Positions 35,308 through 44,277 of a stretch of DNA of 64,000 nucleotides are shown piece by piece. The DNA lies in NCBI RefSeq assembly GCF_034670005.1, contig NZ_JAXMOH010000010.1, positions 62,001-126,000 of the forward strand, given 5' to 3'. The notes below the pieces were generated by a model. The model made no database searches, was not told the DNA's origin, and saw only the letters and a list, made by a program, of their open reading frames with translations. Numbering within the stretch: position 1 is the stretch's first letter; each line of letters opens with the position of its first letter. A program made the position numbers and the translations under genes. Origin of the DNA: Thalassobius sp034670005 (GTDB taxonomy: Bacteria > Pseudomonadota > Alphaproteobacteria > Rhodobacterales > Rhodobacteraceae).

Positions 35308-37188
35308 CCGGCTGAACTCCGATGTTTCAGGCTTTGGCTGGGGCGTGCCCGGGGGCAGCGACAGCCCGTGCTTTGTCTTGTCCCAGTAGAACGGCTGAAA
35401 CACCAGTTCGAAAATCGCTTTGTAGGCAGCAAGAACACCTAGCGGAAAATAGAGATGCAAAGTCGGCAGCCAGGGCAGTAAATGCCGGTGATCCGGACCT
35501 GACACCGCTTTGATCGCATACCCGACACTGCAGATTTCAACGGCAAAAAAACAATAGCTGGTGGCGCGTAGCAGACCCGGGGCGACAAAACCGGTCAGCG
35601 GATGCGGCAGGCCGAACACCAGCAGCCAGCACGACCACAGTAGCGGGGCCAACAGAAACTGAGACAGAGCCGTGATGAAATGCAGCTGGAAACCAAGGAA
35701 TTTCCATGCACCAAGCTGCTGCAGCAAAGTTGCCGGGTTTCGCATATGCACCAGATAGGTAACCATATACCCTTTCAGCCAGCGCGACCGCTGCTTGACC
35801 CAGGGCAGGAGGTGGCAATTGGCTTCCTCGCTGGTGGTGGTCTCTAGCATTTCGGTGCGATAACCATGCCGGGCCAGACGGAAACCCAGATCGGCATCTT
35901 CCGTGACGTTAAATGCGTCCCAGCCGCCCAGACGCTCCAACACGTTTCGGCGGAAAAACAAAGTGGTCCCACCCAGAGGAATGGCAAAACCAAGCCGCGC
36001 CATGCCCGGCATAAGCACCCGGAACCAAGTGGCATATTCCGCGGTGAAACAGCGAGCCAGCCAGTTTTGCCGGGAGTTGTAGTAATCCAGCACCCCTTGC
36101 AGGCAAACGACATCCTTCGCTGCGGTTCTGAAGTGATCGACAACTTTCTCGATTTGATCCGGGTCGGGCGCGTCTTCGGCATCAAAGATGCCAACGATGT
36201 CGCCGCGACAGAAATCGAGCGCATAATTCATCGCCCGTGGTTTGGTCCTTGGTTGACCATCCGGCACGGTCACCACCCGCATCCAGCTCGGCAGGTCCGC
36301 CACGGACAGGGCTTTTTTCGTCGTCAGATCGTTTTCTTCCAGGATCAGCACTACGTCGAGCAACGATTTGGGATAGCTCAACTGCTGTAGCCGGTTGACC
36401 AGAACATGAGCCACCTCGCTTTCCTTAAACAGCGGCACAAGGATGGACACTTTGGGTCGTTTAACCGGGTGCTCTGGTGGGGGCTGTGGCGAAGGGGCAG
36501 GGCGGGTCAACAGGGACAGAAAGGATGCCATTTTCATCGCCGCAGTGATGAGCAGGGTGAAACAAGCCCAAAGGGTCAGGGTGGCAAAAACCGCTTCGGG
36601 AGCCTGCGCGGTCACCAGAATCAACAGCGCCACGAAAAGGGCCGTGAACACGATGCGTCGGTGCGGATACTGGCCCCAATTGCGGCAGCTTTCCTTGCTA
36701 TTGACGCGGGTCGCGGCGGCATCTGTCAGGTGGGAGCGGAAATGATCCGCCAGCCGGTCCTGAATCGCCTGTTCCTGCGCCAGCGCCCAATCGATGCCGC
36801 GCACGCGCCCTTTAAACCCCAAATCGAAAATGCCCACTTTGCCGGGGCGGCTGGTCGCGATCTGGACGCGACCGTTTTTCAGTCGCAGCGGCAGGGTCGC
36901 GTGTTTCAGGCACAGACGCGGGTCGAACCGGTTCAACAGGGCGGGATCCGGGACAAGTTCGGCGGCTTCGAGATAGTCAAGGTCGAGCCAATCAGCATGG
37001 TGCCGCTGCGCTTCGTTTTCTTCCAGCACTTGCTGCGCGACAAGAATATCGCAAAGCGAACAGTCGGCCAGTGCCATTTCGCCATAAGCGGCCAGAAGCT
37101 GAGCCGCAGATAAAACCCCGCGATCCAGCAAAAACTGCCCGAAATTCCGCGATCTTTTCCTGTGGTCGATGCGTTGAGCGGCATACAT
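35257..37188 (-). CDS. Membrane glycosyltransferase (GT2) with MshEN-like N-terminal domain
   Basis: This is a 643-residue processive-type glycosyltransferase. An N-terminal segment (about 10-150) resembles a type II secretion GspE_N/MshEN domain: NFGQFLLDRGVLSAAQLLAAY fits the c-di-GMP-binding consensus, with a second weaker repeat after it. Two membrane helices precede a GT2 core with the donor-site acidic motifs (FDAEDAPDPDQ, TEDADLGFRLARHG) and the QRSRW product-end motif. Several C-terminal membrane helices follow. It is probably involved in export of a surface polysaccharide. The start at 37188 follows GGAGG by eight bases; an ATG 13 codons earlier does not. The last 51 bp overlap the convergent GntR gene. 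Confidence 0.85.
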   Translation of the reverse strand: MYAAQRIDHRKRSRNFGQFLLDRGVLSAAQLLAAYGEMALADCSLCDILVAQQVLEENEAQRHHADWLDLDYLEAAELVPDPALLNRFDPRLCLKHATLPLRLKNGRVQIATSRPGKVGIFDLGFKGRVRGIDWALAQEQAIQDRLADHFRSHLTDAAATRVNSKESCRNWGQYPHRRIVFTALFVALLILVTAQAPEAVFATLTLWACFTLLITAAMKMASFLSLLTRPAPSPQPPPEHPVKRPKVSILVPLFKESEVAHVLVNRLQQLSYPKSLLDVVLILEENDLTTKKALSVADLPSWMRVVTVPDGQPRTKPRAMNYALDFCRGDIVGIFDAEDAPDPDQIEKVVDHFRTAAKDVVCLQGVLDYYNSRQNWLARCFTAEYATWFRVLMPGMARLGFAIPLGGTTLFFRRNVLERLGGWDAFNVTEDADLGFRLARHGYRTEMLETTTSEEANCHLLPWVKQRSRWLKGYMVTYLVHMRNPATLLQQLGAWKFLGFQLHFITALSQFLLAPLLWSCWLLVFGLPHPLTGFVAPGLLRATSYCFFAVEICSVGYAIKAVSGPDHRHLLPWLPTLHLYFPLGVLAAYKAIFELVFQPFYWDKTKHGLSLPPGTPQPKPETSEFSRSDIGKRILLKTGGERL

Positions 37189-37265
37189 ATTCTGCGCCTC
37201 CGGGAGCAATTGCTCAGGAGACAGCATCGCGCCGCACGGTTAATGCGCGGTTAAGCAGTTTTTAG

Positions 37266-38426
37266 TCAGGCTTTGACTCGCGCGGTCATTGAGTCCGCAA
37301 ACCGTTCGAACAGGTAAAAACTATCCTGCGGTCCGGGGCTGGCTTCGGGGTGGTGCTGCACAGAAAAGACCGGTCGGTCGGCCAGGCGGATACCACAATT
37401 TGAGCCATCGAACAGCGAAATATGTGTCTCGACAACGCCCTCGGGCAGGGTCTGGCTGTCGACTGCGAAACCGTGGTTCATCGAGGTGATTTCCACCTTG
37501 CCGGTTTCATGTTCCTTGACCGGGTGATTGGCGCCGTGATGGCCGTGGTTCATCTTGATGGTCTTGGCGCCAAGCGCCAGCGCCAGCATCTGGTGGCCCA
37601 GACAGATACCAAAGACCGGCAGATTGGCCGCCAGAATACCCTTGATCATCGGCACTGCGTAAACCCCTGTCGCCGCCGGGTCGCCCGGGCCGTTTGACAG
37701 GAAAACCCCATCGGGACCATGCGCCAAAACCTCTTCTGTCGTGGCGGTGGCGGGCACGACAGTCACGTCACACCCGGCCGAGGCAAGGCAGCGCAGGATA
37801 TTGCGTTTGGCACCGAAATCGATGGCGACGACCTTGTGCTTGGGCGCGGTCTGACGGCTGTAGCCTTCGGGCCAGGCCCACCGCATTTCGTCCCAGCGAT
37901 AGGATTGCGCGCAGGTCACGTCCTTGGCCAGATCCATGCCTTCGAGCCCCGCAAAGTCGCGCGCCTTGGCAACCAGCGCCTCGATGTCGAAATTGCCCTC
38001 GGGATCGTGTTGCAGCGCGACATGCGGCGCGCCCTGCTGGCGGATCGCCCGGGTCAGTCGGCGGGTGTCGATGCCGCCGATGGCAATCCGGCCCCGGCTG
38101 GTCAGCCATTCAGTCAGCGTCTGTGCCGCGCGCCAGTTGCTGGGCTCGGTCGGGTCCCATTTCACCACCATGCCGGATGCGACCGGATTAGCAGTTTCGT
38201 CATCATCCGGGTTGACGCCCACATTGCCCACATGCGGGAAGGTGAAGGTCACGATCTGCCCGGCATAGGAAGGGTCGGTCATGATTTCCTGATAGCCGGT
38301 CATCGCAGTGTTGAAACACAGCTCGGCTTGCGCGGTGCCGGTCGCGCCAAACCCCTTGCCATAAAAAATCGTGCCATCGGCAAGAGCGAGGCAGGCGGTC
38401 GGACGGGTATCGGTCTGCTGGGCCAT
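37266..38426 (-). CDS. carA: Carbamoyl-phosphate synthase small subunit
   Basis: This 386-residue glutaminase subunit supplies ammonia to CarB for arginine and pyrimidine synthesis. The N-terminal domain has CLALADGTIFYGKGFGA and NTAMTGYQEIMTDPSY. The class I glutamine amidotransferase domain has the catalytic cysteine in FGICLGHQMLALALGAK, then INHPVKE-type residues and a catalytic His in SVQHHPEASPGPQDS. The ATG at 38426 is preceded by GGAG, whereas the longer frame has none. carB is not in the window, so the pair is split, as is common. It diverges from the yqeY-like gene. Confidence 0.96.
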   Translation of the reverse strand: MAQQTDTRPTACLALADGTIFYGKGFGATGTAQAELCFNTAMTGYQEIMTDPSYAGQIVTFTFPHVGNVGVNPDDDETANPVASGMVVKWDPTEPSNWRAAQTLTEWLTSRGRIAIGGIDTRRLTRAIRQQGAPHVALQHDPEGNFDIEALVAKARDFAGLEGMDLAKDVTCAQSYRWDEMRWAWPEGYSRQTAPKHKVVAIDFGAKRNILRCLASAGCDVTVVPATATTEEVLAHGPDGVFLSNGPGDPAATGVYAVPMIKGILAANLPVFGICLGHQMLALALGAKTIKMNHGHHGANHPVKEHETGKVEITSMNHGFAVDSQTLPEGVVETHISLFDGSNCGIRLADRPVFSVQHHPEASPGPQDSFYLFERFADSMTARVKA

Positions 38427-38624
38427 GGGCTTTCTCCGGCGATCTGGGCAAATTGGCGGATATCTACGGCTGGCCGGACAGGGGGTCAAGGCCCCGCGCT
38501 GTGAAAACCCACGGCTTTGGGGTCTGTTTTGGCGCTTGCAGGGAGGCGCAAGCGGACAGGTTGTCAGTCCGGCTGCAATTGACTAGGGTCGGCGGCTATC
38601 GAAACCCCTAGGGGAAGGGATCAA

Positions 38625-39083
38625 ATGGGTATGCGCGAACGGGTCACAACGGCCCTGAAACAAGCCATGAAGGACAAAGCCACGCTACGGTTGGCGACTT
38701 TGCGCCTGATCAATGCCGCGATCAAGGATCGCGATATCGCGGAACGCGGCAATGGGAATGAAGACGGCGTTGGCGATACCGAAGTGCTGGCGATTCTGGG
38801 AAAGATGGCCAAACAACGCCAGGAAAGCGCGCGCCAATATGAAGAAGCCGGGCGGCTCGACCTTGCTGAACGGGAACTGGCCGAGATCGAAGTGATCGAG
38901 GATTTCCTGCCGCGCAAGCTGAACGAGGACGAGGTTGCGAAAGCAATTGACGCTATCATTTCCGATGTCGGTGCCGATTCGATCCGCGACATGGGCAAGA
39001 TCATGGGCGCATTGAAGGCCAAATATACCGGCCAGATGGATTTCGGGTCGGTCGGGCCAATGGTCAAGGACCGGCTGTCCTGA
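38625..39083 (+). CDS. GatB/YqeY domain protein
   Basis: This is a 152-residue protein of the YqeY family, related to the tail of the GatB subunit. It starts MRERVTTALKQAMKDKATLR and continues LATLRLINAAIKDRDIAERG; the C-terminal helical domain includes SIRDMGKIMGALKAKYTGQMDF. Its role is not established, although the domain binds tRNA in GatB. A strong terminator follows. The carA/yqeY divergent pair is a common arrangement in alphaproteobacteria, which supports both calls. Confidence 0.9.
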   Translation: MGMRERVTTALKQAMKDKATLRLATLRLINAAIKDRDIAERGNGNEDGVGDTEVLAILGKMAKQRQESARQYEEAGRLDLAERELAEIEVIEDFLPRKLNEDEVAKAIDAIISDVGADSIRDMGKIMGALKAKYTGQMDFGSVGPMVKDRLS

Positions 39084-39108
39084 CAGCCGGTACAATAAGC
39101 AAGTATAC

Positions 39109-39136
39109 AAAACCCCGCCCATCGTGGCGGGGTTTT
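39109..39136 (+). terminator. Terminator of the yqeY-like gene (also usable on the minus strand)
   Basis: AAAACCCCGCC (39109-39119) pairs with GGCGGGGTTTT (39126-39136) around a 6-nt loop. The T-run is on the plus strand; an A-run gives Ts to the minus strand as well, where the YhiN-type gene ends. Confidence 0.88.
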
Positions 39137-39185
39137 GATTTTGGCAAACTGACATTGGATGTCCGGGCCGATTTGGCCTGTGGGC

Positions 39186-40367
39186 TCAGCCTTGCGCTGT
39201 GATCGACGACCCGGCGGCAAAACCCGACGACCATGCCCATTGGAAATTGAACCCGCCGAGCCAGCCAGTCACATCGACGCATTCACCGATGAAATAGAGC
39301 CCTGGAACGGTCTTGGACATCATCGTTTTGGACGATAGCCCGTCTGTATCGATCCCGCCCAATGTGACTTCGGCGGTGCGATAGCCCTCCGATCCGGTCG
39401 GGACCAGGTCCCACCCGGTCAGTCGGTCACATAGCGTGCGCAGAGCGGTGTCGCTCTGATCTGCGAGATTGCCGCTCAACTTCCAGTCGTCCACCAGATG
39501 TTCGGCCAGCCGTGACGGCAGCATTTGGGCCAAAACCGTCGACAGGTTCTTGCGACCGGCCTGTTGACGCTGGCTGCGCAAGGTTTCGTATGGATCGGAA
39601 TTGGGAAACAGGTTGATCCGGACCGTGTCGCCTTCGCGCCAATAGGATGAAATTTGCAGGATCGCCGGACCTGACAGCCCACGATGGGTAAATAGCATCG
39701 CTTCGTCGAAGCTGGTGTTGTTGCAACTGACGCGCACGGGCAGGGCAACACCTGCCAACCCGGCAAAACGCCCGTCGGGGAAGGTCAGCGGCACCAGCCC
39801 GGGGCGGGTTTGGGTCAGCGCATGACCGAATTGCCGTGCAATGTCATAGGCCAGACCGGTTGCCCCCATCTTGGGGATGGATTTGCCTCCCGTCGCGATC
39901 ACCAGATTTTGGCAATCAACGGTTTTCTGTGCGCTTTGGTTTTCGATTGTCAGCCGGAACCCGGTTTCGGTCTTGTTGACCGAGGTGATCTTGGTTTGCA
40001 GCCACATCGTGGCCCTTGTCTGTGCCATTTCGTCCAACAGCATGGCAACGATCTGCTTTGCGCTGTCATCGCAAAACAGTTGGCCCAGCGTCTTTTCATG
40101 CCAACCAATTCCGTGTCGCCCGACCAGATCGAGAAAATCCCACTGCGTGTAGCGCGCCAGCGCTGACTTGGCGAAATGCGGGTTCTGGCTAAGAAAATTT
40201 GCGGGCCCGGCGTGTAAATTGGTGAAATTGCAGCGCCCGCCGCCGGAGATGCGGATCTTTTCCCCCGGCGCCTTGGCGTGGTCCAGAACCAGAACATCGC
40301 GTCCGGCATGGATCGCGCACATCATGCCGGCGGCTCCGGCACCGAGGATGATCGTTTCAAATTGCAT
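39186..40367 (-). CDS. FAD/NAD(P)-dependent oxidoreductase of the HI0933/YhiN family
   Basis: This is a 393-residue flavoprotein. Its FAD-binding loop ETIILGAGAAGMMCAIHAG is followed by the family signature GEKIRISGGGRCNFTNLH. The NLVIATGGKSIPKMGATG segment and the C-terminal GLYFIGECVDVTGWLGGFN are also typical of the HI0933 group. The enzymatic substrate of this family is unknown. The start was set at MQFETII; an upstream ATG would add 12 residues without a better ribosome site. It diverges from ftsW. Confidence 0.9.
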   Translation of the reverse strand: MQFETIILGAGAAGMMCAIHAGRDVLVLDHAKAPGEKIRISGGGRCNFTNLHAGPANFLSQNPHFAKSALARYTQWDFLDLVGRHGIGWHEKTLGQLFCDDSAKQIVAMLLDEMAQTRATMWLQTKITSVNKTETGFRLTIENQSAQKTVDCQNLVIATGGKSIPKMGATGLAYDIARQFGHALTQTRPGLVPLTFPDGRFAGLAGVALPVRVSCNNTSFDEAMLFTHRGLSGPAILQISSYWREGDTVRINLFPNSDPYETLRSQRQQAGRKNLSTVLAQMLPSRLAEHLVDDWKLSGNLADQSDTALRTLCDRLTGWDLVPTGSEGYRTAEVTLGGIDTDGLSSKTMMSKTVPGLYFIGECVDVTGWLGGFNFQWAWSSGFAAGSSITAQG

Positions 40368-40515
40368 GGTTGCGGGCCTGCCCGAAACCACCGCTTTTGA
40401 CAAGGGTGCGCTGCAATCAGGCGCTCAAAAAGCTGGTCAGCGAATCGCATTCGCGCTAAACTGCGACCCAGACCCCGAAAACGGGGCGATGTTGAGGCAG
40501 ATACGGCGGTAACCC

Positions 40516-41682
40516 ATGACGGCAATGGTGCATGGTTCCACCCCTTTACGGGATGTGGAACCGGTTCTTCCAAAATGGTGGCGGACAATCGACAAGTGGA
40601 CGATGTCCTGCATTCTGATCCTGTTCGGGGTTGGGCTTCTTCTGGGCTTTGCGGCGTCGCCGCCGCTGGCGGAAAAGAATGGCTTTGCGCCCTTTCATTA
40701 CGTGCAGAAACAAGCCTTTTTCGGAGGACTGGCGCTCACAGCGATGTTCCTCACCTCGATGATGACGCCGACACTGGTCCGGCGTCTGGCGGTGCTGGGC
40801 TTCACGGTCTCCTTGTTGGCCGTGCTGGCGCTACCGATCTTCGGGACCGATTTCGGCAAAGGCGCGGTGCGCTGGTATTCGCTGGGCTTTGCCAGCGTGC
40901 AGCCGTCGGAATTCCTCAAGCCCGGTTTCGTGGTGGTGGCGGCGTGGCTGCTGGCTTCGGCGCAGGAAATCAACGGGCCGCCGGGGCGGATGTGGTCGTT
41001 CTTACTGACCGTTTTCATCGTCTTCGTGCTGGCGTTGCAACCCGATTTCGGTCAGGCTTCGCTCATCCTGTTTGGCTGGGGCGTGATGTATTTCGTCGCT
41101 GGTGCGCCGATGCTGCTGCTGGTCGGTATGGCCGGGATGGTGGTGCTGGCAGGCAGCTTTGCCTATGGCAATTCGGAACATTTCGCGCGCCGGATCGACG
41201 GGTTCCTCAATCCCGATATCGATCCCACCACGCAGTTGGGCTATGCCACCAATGCAATCCGCGAAGGCGGTTTTTTTGGGGTTGGCGTCGGCGAAGGTCA
41301 GGTGAAATGGTCGCTGCCTGACGCCCATACGGATTTCATCATCGCGGTGGCGGCAGAAGAATACGGGCTGATACTGGTGCTGTTCATCATCGGGCTTTTT
41401 TCCCTGATCGTGCTTCGGTCGTTTTACCGGCTGGTGAAGGAACGCGATCCGTTCATCCGGTTGGCCGGAACCGGGCTGGCGGCGATGTTCTGCGTTCAGG
41501 CTCTGGTCAATATGGGTGTGGCGGTGCGTCTGCTGCCTGCCAAGGGGATGACATTGCCCTTTGTCAGCTATGGCGGTTCATCTTTGATCGCCGGTGGTAT
41601 CGCAGTGGGCATGTTGCTGGCCTTCACCCGGACCCGACCGCAGGGGGAAATCGGCGATATTCTGCGCGGACGCTTGCGGTGA
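40516..41682 (+). CDS. ftsW: Lipid II polymerase / division SEDS protein
   Basis: This is a 388-residue inner membrane protein of the SEDS family, with about 10 membrane helices. It polymerises septal glycan with the cognate PBP. Visible SEDS features are QPSEFLKPGFVVVAAW and QPDFGQASLILFGWGVM. The loop DAHTDFIIAVAAEEYGLILV holds the conserved Glu-Glu, and the C-terminal AKGMTLPFVSYGGSSLIAGG is the family signature. It starts the dcw block in this window and diverges from the YhiN-type gene, so mraZ-to-murD genes lie elsewhere. Confidence 0.95.
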   Translation: MTAMVHGSTPLRDVEPVLPKWWRTIDKWTMSCILILFGVGLLLGFAASPPLAEKNGFAPFHYVQKQAFFGGLALTAMFLTSMMTPTLVRRLAVLGFTVSLLAVLALPIFGTDFGKGAVRWYSLGFASVQPSEFLKPGFVVVAAWLLASAQEINGPPGRMWSFLLTVFIVFVLALQPDFGQASLILFGWGVMYFVAGAPMLLLVGMAGMVVLAGSFAYGNSEHFARRIDGFLNPDIDPTTQLGYATNAIREGGFFGVGVGEGQVKWSLPDAHTDFIIAVAAEEYGLILVLFIIGLFSLIVLRSFYRLVKERDPFIRLAGTGLAAMFCVQALVNMGVAVRLLPAKGMTLPFVSYGGSSLIAGGIAVGMLLAFTRTRPQGEIGDILRGRLR

Positions 41683-41751
41683 CGCGATCTTCCCGTTTCC
41701 TTGCGGGCGCGTTTTCTCTAGAAGGAAACGCCACGGAAAATTCGAAATTTA

Positions 41752-41777
41752 CCGGCCCTGCGGGGCCGGGTAGGAGG
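41752..41777 (+). promoter_or_regulatory. Hairpin abutting the murG ribosome binding site
   Basis: A perfect CCGGCCC (41752-41758) / GGGCCGG (41763-41769) stem with a four-base loop ends two bases before AGGAGG (41772-41777), which precedes the murG ATG. It could modulate translation initiation or shield the transcript end. Confidence 0.45.
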
Positions 41778-41782
41778 CCTCA

Positions 41783-42880
41783 ATGACCGCTCCGCTTCTT
41801 GTTATCGCTGCTGGCGGCACAGGGGGGCACATGTTTCCCGCCCAGGCGCTGGCCGAAGTCATGTTGCGCAAGGGGTGGCGGGTAAAACTGTCCACCGATG
41901 CGCGCGGCGCGCGCTATACTGGCGGTTTCCCTCACACGGTGGAAATCGAACAGGTCTCAAGCGCCACTTTCGCCCGTGGCGGCCTGTTGGCCAAGGCTTT
42001 GGTGCCGTTTCGCATTTTGGGCGGTGCCGTTGGCATGACCCTGAGAATGATGCGCGACCGACCGGCGGTTGTCGTGGGCTTCGGCGGATATCCGTCGATC
42101 CCGGCGCTGGGCGCGGCGGTTCTGTTGCGTCTGCCGCGGATGATCCATGAACAAAACGGCGTCCTGGGCCGGGTCAACAAGATTTTTGCCAAGCGCGTCG
42201 ATCAGATCGCCTGTGGCACATGGCCGACGACCCTACCCGAAGGCATTGAGGGACATCACGTCGGCAACCCGGTGCGGGCGGCCGTGCTGGAACGCGCCGG
42301 TGCGGGCTATATCGCCCCGGGCGATTATCCGATGTCGATTTTAGTGATCGGTGGCAGTCAGGGGGCGCGCATCCTGTCCGATGTGGTGCCCGCCGCCATC
42401 GCGGCACTGCCCGAAGATTTGCTGGCTAATATCCGTGTTGCCCACCAGGCCCGCGATGAAGACGGCGACCGCGTCGCCCGGTTCTATGCCGAGCATGACA
42501 TTGCCGCCGATGTGCAGCCATTTTTTCACGATGTGCCCCGCAGGATGAGCGAGGCGCAGCTGGTGATTTCACGCGCCGGGGCGTCCAGCGTCGCCGATAT
42601 CAGCGTGATAGGGCGGCCTTCGGTCCTGATACCCTATGCGGCTGCAACCGCCGATCACCAGACCGCCAATGCCCGCGGGCTGGTCGATGCCGGCGGCGCG
42701 ATCCTGATCCCGGAAAACCGGCTTGATGTTGCCGCGCTGGCAGAGCAGATAACCGCGGTGCTGACCAACCCGCGCGGCGCGTCGATGATGGCGCAGGCGG
42801 CATTGTCGCGTGGTAAACCCGATGCGGCGCAGGATCTCAGCGAAATGGTCGAGACGCTGGCAGAGAAAGGCAAGACATGA
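41783..42880 (+). CDS. murG: UDP-GlcNAc transferase MurG
   Basis: This is a 365-residue GT-B glycosyltransferase at the inner membrane surface that converts lipid I to lipid II. N-terminal motifs are AAGGTGGHMFPAQALAE, VGFGGYPSIPALGA and MIHEQNGVLGRVNK. The donor-site motifs are LVIGGSQGARILSD and ISRAGASSVADIS, and IPYAAATADHQTANA closes the site. The ATG follows AGGAGG by five bases, and a hairpin precedes it. The stop overlaps murC in an ATGA junction. Confidence 0.97.
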   Translation: MTAPLLVIAAGGTGGHMFPAQALAEVMLRKGWRVKLSTDARGARYTGGFPHTVEIEQVSSATFARGGLLAKALVPFRILGGAVGMTLRMMRDRPAVVVGFGGYPSIPALGAAVLLRLPRMIHEQNGVLGRVNKIFAKRVDQIACGTWPTTLPEGIEGHHVGNPVRAAVLERAGAGYIAPGDYPMSILVIGGSQGARILSDVVPAAIAALPEDLLANIRVAHQARDEDGDRVARFYAEHDIAADVQPFFHDVPRRMSEAQLVISRAGASSVADISVIGRPSVLIPYAAATADHQTANARGLVDAGGAILIPENRLDVAALAEQITAVLTNPRGASMMAQAALSRGKPDAAQDLSEMVETLAEKGKT

Positions 42881-44277
42881 ATGGGGCAACCAAACTTCCC
42901 GTCGATATCGGACCGATCCATTTCGTGGGCATCGGCGGCATCGGCATGTCGGGCATTGCAGAAGTTCTGATCGACCACGGCTATGCGGTGCAGGGCAGCG
43001 ATCTGAAAAGTTCGAAAATCACCGAACGTCTGGCCGGGATGGGGGCAAAAGTTTTCGAAGGTCAGCACGCCGAGAACCTCGAAGGGGCGGAGGTCGTGGT
43101 GATTTCATCAGCCATCAAACCGGGCAACCCGGAACTGGACGAAGCGCGCAGGCTGGGCCTGCCGGTGGTGCGCAGGGCCGAAATGCTGGCCGAATTGATG
43201 CGGTTGAAATCCAACGTGGCCGTGGCCGGAACGCATGGCAAAACCACCACCACCACGATGGTGGCGGCGCTGCTGGACGGCGGCGGCATTGATCCGACGG
43301 TCATCAATGGCGGCATCATTCATGCCTACGGATCGAACGCTCGGGTGGGGGCCTCTGACTGGATGGTGGTCGAAGCCGATGAAAGCGATGGCACGTTCAA
43401 CCGGTTGCCCGCGACCATCGCCATTGTCACCAATATCGACCCCGAACATATGGAACATTGGGGTACGATCGAAAACCTGCGTCAGGGTTTTCTCGATTTC
43501 GTGTCAAACATCCCCTTCTACGGGTTGGCTGTTTGCTGCACCGATCATCCCGAAGTGCAGGCTTTGGTGGGCAAGATCACCGACCGACGGGTGACCACCT
43601 TCGGCTTCAACGCGCAGGCCGATGTGCGGGCGGTCAACCTGACTTATAAGGCTGGCGTGGCGCATTTCGACATCGCGCTGCAGGTCGATGGCCAGATGAT
43701 TGAGGGCTGCACTCTGCCGATGCCCGGGGATCACAACGTATCCAACGCTTTGGCGGCGGTCGCGGTGGCTCTACATCTTGGCATGACAGCTGATCAGATA
43801 CGCGATGCTTTGGCCAGTTTCGGCGGCGTGAACCGGCGCTTTACCAAGGTAGGTGAGGTCAATGGCGTCACCATCATCGACGATTACGGCCATCATCCGG
43901 TGGAAATCGCCGCCGTGCTGAAAGCCGCGCGCCAGGCTACCGAGGGCCGGGTGATCGCCGTGCATCAGCCCCACCGCTATTCCCGGCTGCATTCGCTGTT
44001 CGACGATTTCTGTGCCTGCTTCAACGAAGCCGACGTGGTCGGTATCGCCGAAGTCTTTGCCGCAGGCGAGGACCCGATCGAGGGCGCCAGCCGCGACGAT
44101 CTGGTAGCCGGTCTGATCCGCCACGGTCACCGCCATGCCCGCGCGATCAGGTCCGAAGACGATCTGGAACTCATGGTGCGCGAACAGGCGCGGCCGGGTG
44201 ACATGGTTGTCTGTCTTGGTGCCGGGACGATTTCGGCCTGGGCCAACCGGTTACCGGAACGCCTGAGGGATGGCTGA
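42877..44277 (+). CDS. murC: UDP-N-acetylmuramate--L-alanine ligase
   Basis: This is a 466-residue Mur ligase. The N-terminal UDP-binding motif is IHFVGIGGIGMSGIAE. The ATP loop is VAGTHGKTTTTTMVAALL. The central domain has VEADESDGTF and NIDPEHMEHWG; the C-terminal domain has DDYGHHPVEIAAVLKAAR and HQPHRYSRLHSLFDD. The gene joins murG through an ATGA overlap and its 3' end overlaps the start of a permease gene by eight bases. The latter breaks the usual murC-murB arrangement. Confidence 0.97.
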   Translation: MNGATKLPVDIGPIHFVGIGGIGMSGIAEVLIDHGYAVQGSDLKSSKITERLAGMGAKVFEGQHAENLEGAEVVVISSAIKPGNPELDEARRLGLPVVRRAEMLAELMRLKSNVAVAGTHGKTTTTTMVAALLDGGGIDPTVINGGIIHAYGSNARVGASDWMVVEADESDGTFNRLPATIAIVTNIDPEHMEHWGTIENLRQGFLDFVSNIPFYGLAVCCTDHPEVQALVGKITDRRVTTFGFNAQADVRAVNLTYKAGVAHFDIALQVDGQMIEGCTLPMPGDHNVSNALAAVAVALHLGMTADQIRDALASFGGVNRRFTKVGEVNGVTIIDDYGHHPVEIAAVLKAARQATEGRVIAVHQPHRYSRLHSLFDDFCACFNEADVVGIAEVFAAGEDPIEGASRDDLVAGLIRHGHRHARAIRSEDDLELMVREQARPGDMVVCLGAGTISAWANRLPERLRDG

